From positions 18,747,046 through 18,811,045 of the forward strand of contig CM077824.1 of the NCBI GenBank assembly GCA_039720395.1: 64,000 bases of DNA, in the 5' to 3' direction. Below, piece by piece: positions 59,241-64,000 of the stretch. The notes under the pieces were generated by a model, which saw only the letters and a list, made by a program, of their open reading frames with translations, was not told the DNA's origin and ran no database searches. Numbering within the stretch: position 1 is the stretch's first letter; every line of letters starts with the position of its first letter. The position numbers and the translations under genes were made by a program. Source of the DNA: Liquidambar formosana (lineage: Eukaryota; Streptophyta; Magnoliopsida; Saxifragales; Altingiaceae).

Positions 59241-61136
59241 ATACTACCTATAGAAGTCTGTATCTCAGAAAAACTTTTGATTGACCATTACACCCTTATT
59301 TTAAATTTTAAGTACTTATTTGTCCTTCCTAACACTAATCATACATGTACATAATAACACATAAGTAAGAAATCAAATCAAACTAAAATTCGGAAAACTA
59401 CATAACACTAAACATACGCTGTACATAATAACACATAAATAGGAAATCAAATTCAACTAAAATTCGGAAAACCTTAACATATAAATAGAATCACTAACAT
59501 AGCAACTATGTATTCTAACCTCTTTTGCAACTCTGTCTTCTATCTTTTTCATCAACTGCATCTTCTACCTTCTGCAACTGCGTCTTCAACTTCACTCATG
59601 TAATCTTTGCTTCAATAATCATATTTTTAAATTTCTTCTGCTTGAACAAAAACCAAAGAAAACCAAAATAAAGAGAAAACCGTTTCCTTTATTTATAACG
59701 TATGAAATCATAGATGTAGATAGAGAAGAAGTAAGAACAACAAAAAAGGGATTTGCCAATGGCCTTTGGGTGTAATGTTATGTCCCATCCTAATAGTGGT
59801 GTGGGGTTTACAGAGGTTTTAGTTTCAACTCTGTGTGAGTGTGTATGTTCTCCTATCATTTGTCCAAAAATTTAAAAAAAAAAAAAACAACAAAAATGGA
59901 ATTTCATAGCTTACTACTAGCTACTGGGATGCTAGGCTCGGAAGCAAACTCACTTTAAGAGCAAGGGGCGACCTTAATGTATGAGGCTGATTCCAGTTAA
60001 CAAACAACTCCGGGCAGGAAGGCAAAAAAAGTGAAAGGGAAAGGGACAAAATAAGAAAAGTAAAAAGGGGGTGTGGTTCTAGATAAAGATGGGGAAAAAA
60101 ATATAACCAAAAAAAAAAAAAAACCAATTAAAAAAAAAAAACAAAGAAGAGAAAAGAAGCAGAATCAGTTGGGAAAAAAAAAATCATAATTTAATTTTTT
60201 CTAAAAAAAATTAAAACACCATTGATGAACCAAATAGATCGAACCACTGATGAAACCGCACAATCGATACTTAACAAAAAAGAAGAAGAAGAAACCAAGC
60301 GAAATCATTGGAAAAAATATCAAATTCAATGGAGTTTGAAGAAGAACCACTGCCTTCGGTGAAATCATCATCTGTGTTGAGAAACATTTCTCGACAAAGA
60401 TGATGATTGTACAGGTAGTTGAGAAATGCATGTGCAGGTAGTTGAAATCATTATCTTTGTCGAGAAATGCATTTCTCAACTATTGGAAAAAAAAAAAAAC
60501 GTTTTGTACTTCTTGATTCTTATTATTTTGAGGTAGAGGGTGAGAGAGAGAAAGAGAGGAATGGGGTACTGCTGAGTGCTGAGAATAAGGGTGAGAGAGA
60601 GAAAAAGATAGAGAATGGGGTTTTTTTTTTTTTTGTAATGTTTTTCTTAGTATATTGTCAAAGCACAAAATTAAATTCAAACTATATCTCTAATGTTTTC
60701 GTTAGTTATATATGTGCTCATGTGAAGATTTGTTCGATTTAAAAAAAATTATAATTATAATTTTAATTTATCCCAATTTTTTTATTTCACTATGGAAAAT
60801 GCTACTTCACCCATGTTTTACCACCCATCTTTTTACCACCCACCTTATGTGCCAAAGTATGTAGGTGAAAGCAAACATGTGAGGCTTAGCATGGAATAAG
60901 GAGAAAAAATGCATGTCCCATCCTAAGAGTATAATTTCTTTACCAAAGTTTTAAAGAAAAAGGAGTATTATTTTTTTAATCAAAGACCAATGGCCCAAAA
61001 GTACAATGGCATGTCCCATCCTAAGAGAAAACCCGAAACCTCCAAATATCAATATATTTTTAAAATTTTAAATTTTCTTTGAATGGTTTATATAAGGTGC
61101 TTTGTCACAATAAATCAAAGACAATTAGTATATAAA
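59238..61136 (+). mobile_element. Helitron-like 5' end and unassigned insert
   Basis: TCTATACTACCTATAGAAG at 59238, continuing TCAGAAAAACTTTTGATTG, matches the Helitron at 55090. No hairpin plus CTAGT was found before 61137, so only the 5' end is supported. The rest is A/T-rich with long homopolymers (59875-59887, 60108-60123, 60620-60633), local inverted phrases near 60355-60480 around GAGAAATGCATTTCTC, and no gene. Confidence 0.5.
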
Positions 61137-61270
61137 TGCACGTCTAAGACTCTAATATGCTTCTTGGTGATTGTTTCTGGCTACATCATGATATGGTTTC
61201 ATATCGAAGCTAAGGTGGTGAATTCTATCTTCCATATGAAGGCCAAAGCATCTGGAACCTCTTGTTATGA
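61137..61270. repeat. Intronic duplication, copy 2
   Basis: Partner of 59078-59210. The pair brackets about 1.9 kb containing the Helitron-like insert, inside intron 7 of the PH gene. Confidence 0.85.
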
Positions 61271-61417
61271 ACAAAAAAAAAATAAAATGGAAAAAGGAAA
61301 TGAATGCAGTTTGCTTTCTATTATGTTAGGATAAGGATCCAAGCTGGTTAGAAGTTAGACATAGGTGTTACTCCAAATTATCCATGGATGAGCAACTAAT
61401 TGGTAATTCTGTTCAGA

Positions 61418-61438
61418 TTTTTTTTTTTTTTTGGGGGT

Positions 61439-61479
<41 letters not shown>

Positions 61480-61486
61480 GGGGTGG
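61418..61486. repeat. T15 followed by a G-rich tract with 40 consecutive G
   Basis: G is uninterrupted from 61439 to 61478, with further G blocks either side (61433-61486). It could form G-quadruplexes, or be a sequencing artefact. Confidence 0.9.
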
Positions 61487-61504
61487 TAAAAGATGATAAA
61501 ATTA

Positions 61505-61891
61505 AGGGGAAATTATAGTTTCACCCCCTCAGCTTTCACCCGAAAATACTTTGCACCCATCTATTTTATTTTCTAACATTTTTACCCCTTCTAGTTTGAA
61601 CTTTGGAAACCTTACACTGTTAACAGAAAATGTTATTTTACCATATTTCTCATCTATAAATAGTTGATATTTATCGTCAGTTGAAAGTGTATTTTCATCA
61701 AATTTGAGCATTTGGGTCCTCTGAGTAAGTCACGTGCAACCATTTTCTGTCAAAAAACAGACGCTAGATTCATTGAAAGGTATAAAGTGTCATAAATCCA
61801 AATTAGAGGAGGTCAAAGTGTTTGAAAATAAAATAGAGGGATGCAAAGTGTTTTCGGGTGAAAGTTGAGGGGCTGAAACTGTAATTTCCCT
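61505..61891. mobile_element. MITE with long terminal inverted repeats and 8-bp duplication
   Basis: AGGGGAAATTATAGTTTCA at the left pairs with the reverse complement of the right end; the inverted match runs about 80 bp (through TTTCACCCGAAAA and TTGCA.CC). TAAAATTA flanks both sides (61497-61504 and 61892-61899). 387 bp, no transposase. The frames 61529-61711 and 61790-61987 are artefacts of it. Confidence 0.88.
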
Positions 61892-62721
61892 TAAAATTAA
61901 AGGCATCTGGGGAAATATGTGGACATGAAAACAACCATTATGACCTTTATTCCAAACAGGTATGTTGTGGGTTTCAGGGACATCCATCTTACTGGATTCA
62001 TGTGGAGTGTTTGCAAGTTCTTTAAAGGTTTTGGCCTTGAGACTAAAGAAAGCAGTTTCAATTGTTATATTTTTCCTTTGAAGCCATCATAGTAGATTAG
62101 TAGGCAAAGTTTTGGTTGCAAGTTAGCACGCAAATCAATGATAGGAATTGTATCTTTTTGGATGGCTCTAAGTTGGACATGTGGTATAGAGATTCATCTT
62201 TGTTGCTTGGTTTGGTTTGTCAAGAGAAAGGAGAAAAAGTTGTAAATTGACTTGATATTGGGGTTGCAACTTGGGACGGGTCAACCCAAGAGCTGAACCA
62301 AACCAACCTCATTGGGTTGGTCTTGTTATTCTATTATTTTATAAAACTAGTGAATATCAATTTGGTTCTTGGTTGGATGGTTGGATTAATTGACTCAACC
62401 ATGAACCTAAGGGCTCGTTTGCTCGTTCAATGGAAATTAAATAATTATATTGTATTTTACATAGTATTGAAGGCACAAATCCATCACCTTGAGTGAGACT
62501 ATTTAATTATATTTAGGGGGAATTTTAGATGGGCTACTGGAAAATAATTACAGTTAGTAGTCATTGTTAGTTAAGTTAGTAGTCATTTATTAGGAAGTTG
62601 GTAATAATTTTTTGTGACCTGTAATTTTTTTCTGGTAGCTCGACTAATCTAAAATTGCCCCTTATATTTATGTCTCAATATTTAAACTTGTTAAGGTGTG
62701 TCAATAGTCACTTGATCTTAT

Positions 62722-62813
62722 TCTTGTAGAACTTCTAGTTCTTGTTTTTAATTTTTTTTTTCCATATAATAATATATTTATTTTGTTGCTGAGAAAAAAA
62801 AAAAAAAAATAGA
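62722..62813 (+). mobile_element. Short retroposed tail with poly(A) and 13-bp target duplication
   Basis: CACTTGATCTTAT occurs at 62709-62721 and 62814-62826. The 92-bp insert ends in TTGTTGCTGAG and a run of 16 A, consistent with a heavily 5'-truncated LINE or a SINE. Confidence 0.75.
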
Positions 62814-62826
62814 CACTTGATCTTAT

Positions 62827-64000
62827 AAACACAACCATGTGTAAGAAGTTCATGGAAAGGGGGATATCTTATACGTAAGAGGAGTAACGAAAGTTCTCAT
62901 AAATAAATGTTGTGGAATGTGAACTAAAACTAATTTACTATGACTAAGCATTTGTATAATTGTTAGTTTAAATTGATAATGATGCAGCTTCACACACCTG
63001 AATAACACGGGCTTGCATTTTGTGTTAGTTTGTGAAGAAAAGTGTGAGGAAAGGTAATCTCTAATTGGTTATTAAAAAATACTTTCCCTTCCTCTCCTAT
63101 ATATAATGGATCGCATCCTTATTTTGTTCCTAACAATTACACCTACTTATCTGGCTTATGTAATGGGCTTACATATCATCTTTTCTCTTTTCATGTTTAA
63201 AATTTAAAATTTTGTAAAAAGATTATCTTAAGATGAATTGAAAGGAACGGCTTTTTCGGTTTGTGGAAATGCATATGTTTATGTCAACTTATAGTTCTTC
63301 TGTGCTCTAGATTAATGTTTCAAGGTGAAGTGAAGGAGGGTTGGAGAGTTAGATTTTGCAGTTTCCTTTTTTGATATGAGTTAATGGGTTAGCCATGGTT
63401 TTCCTTTAGAACTCCTTAGGCTTGTGGCAAGGTGAAAGATGTTGTTGCTCATAGTTGTTAGACTCAAACTGGCAAGCCAGTTGAATGTTTAAATGCTGAC
63501 CAGATACTAGGCTGGTCCGGGTCTTACTGTGGAATTTGTTTTTTTTTTTTATTTTTATTTTTATTTTATTTTAAACTGAGAACTCGTATTTATCTTGTAG
63601 AATTAGCTAATATACACCAAATTTTCTAGGACTCAATTAAACTCAATGTAAGTTGACTTGTTTGAAAGAAAAAGCGAAAACCATTGTTTTAGCCTGACTG
63701 GAACCCTTGGTCTATCAGATTTTAAACATGTTTGGATGTCCCAGCTGGTATGCTCGTTGGTTGAACCTGTGACCTAGTTACTTGGCCTCTGAACCAGGTT
63801 GCCTGTCTGGTTTGGGTTTGATAACTATGCATTTTTCTTCATCATTGTGGCAAATGGATGTCCACATGTTGATGAGATCAAAGCTTTCTTAAAAGATCAC
63901 TCACGTCAAGTTGCTGATGAGATCTTTGCTACGGCCAACAAAACATGTGAGCAAAGTTGCATACTCACATGTTGACATTATTGAGTCTCAAATTCTTTTG
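62827..64000 (+). other. Intron 7 of the PH gene, nothing else recognised
   Basis: No PH-gene exon, repeat or RNA gene was identified. A stretch at 63860-63960 is open (VANGCPHVDEIKAFLKDHSRQ in one frame) but lacks recognisable splice context or family. Confidence 0.4.

Noticed and set aside
63860..63960. Possible extra exon near the right edge
   Set aside because: A short open stretch without recognisable family or convincing splice sites; kept only as an unassigned note.

Overview
This is plant nuclear DNA, almost certainly from a eudicot. It has GT-AG introns, AT-rich intergenic sequence, solo LTRs, Ty1/copia and Sirevirus-type elements, Helitrons, hAT and other MITEs, LINE tails, and an endogenous pararetrovirus. 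Only one host gene looks alive: a plus-strand gene for a PH-domain protein. Its first seven coding exons lie between 53504 and 58983, and it continues past the right edge. Everything else is mobile, viral or broken.

Layout. 1-7740 is a large imperfect inverted repeat made of two broken copies of a transposon-type Ulp1 (C48) peptidase gene, with a solo LTR (2186-4667) in the left copy. 8600-9480 is a broken minus-strand gene of the plant-mobile-domain/DUF1985 type that often travels with Ulp1 genes in plant transposons. 9655-10817 is an LTR-like unit with a long hairpin inside. 11573-12290 is a PPR pseudogene. 14856-18494 is a three-level nest of solo LTRs, two with perfect 5-bp target duplications and one with a decayed pair.

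20082-53008 is a single 33-kb stack. A hAT-type non-autonomous element of about 690 bp (8-bp target duplication at 20074 and 53009) took up two insertions. One is a 9.7-kb copia element (20086-29788) with nearly identical LTRs but a dead interior. The other is a 22.5-kb pararetroviral cluster (about 30155-52646) bounded by a 44-bp exact host duplication. The cluster holds one complete 7.93-kb viral genome unit (minus strand; MP, coat/zinc knuckle, protease, RT, RNase H, then an unknown ORF2), part of a second unit head-to-tail with it, a 10.8-kb 5'-truncated Sirevirus, a plus-strand viral fragment, and a terminal fragment of the viral intergenic region. No integrase is encoded in the viral unit. 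Gene order and the downstream ORF2 fit Caulimoviridae, most like the florendovirus arrangement.

The stack ends about 490 bp upstream of the PH gene start codon. The PH gene introns carry a Helitron, a long-TIR MITE, LINE tails with target duplications, a second Helitron-like 5' end inside an intronic duplication, a 40-base G run and another MITE. All coordinates and target duplications come from reading the sequence by eye. Family names come from remembered motifs and were not checked against any database.
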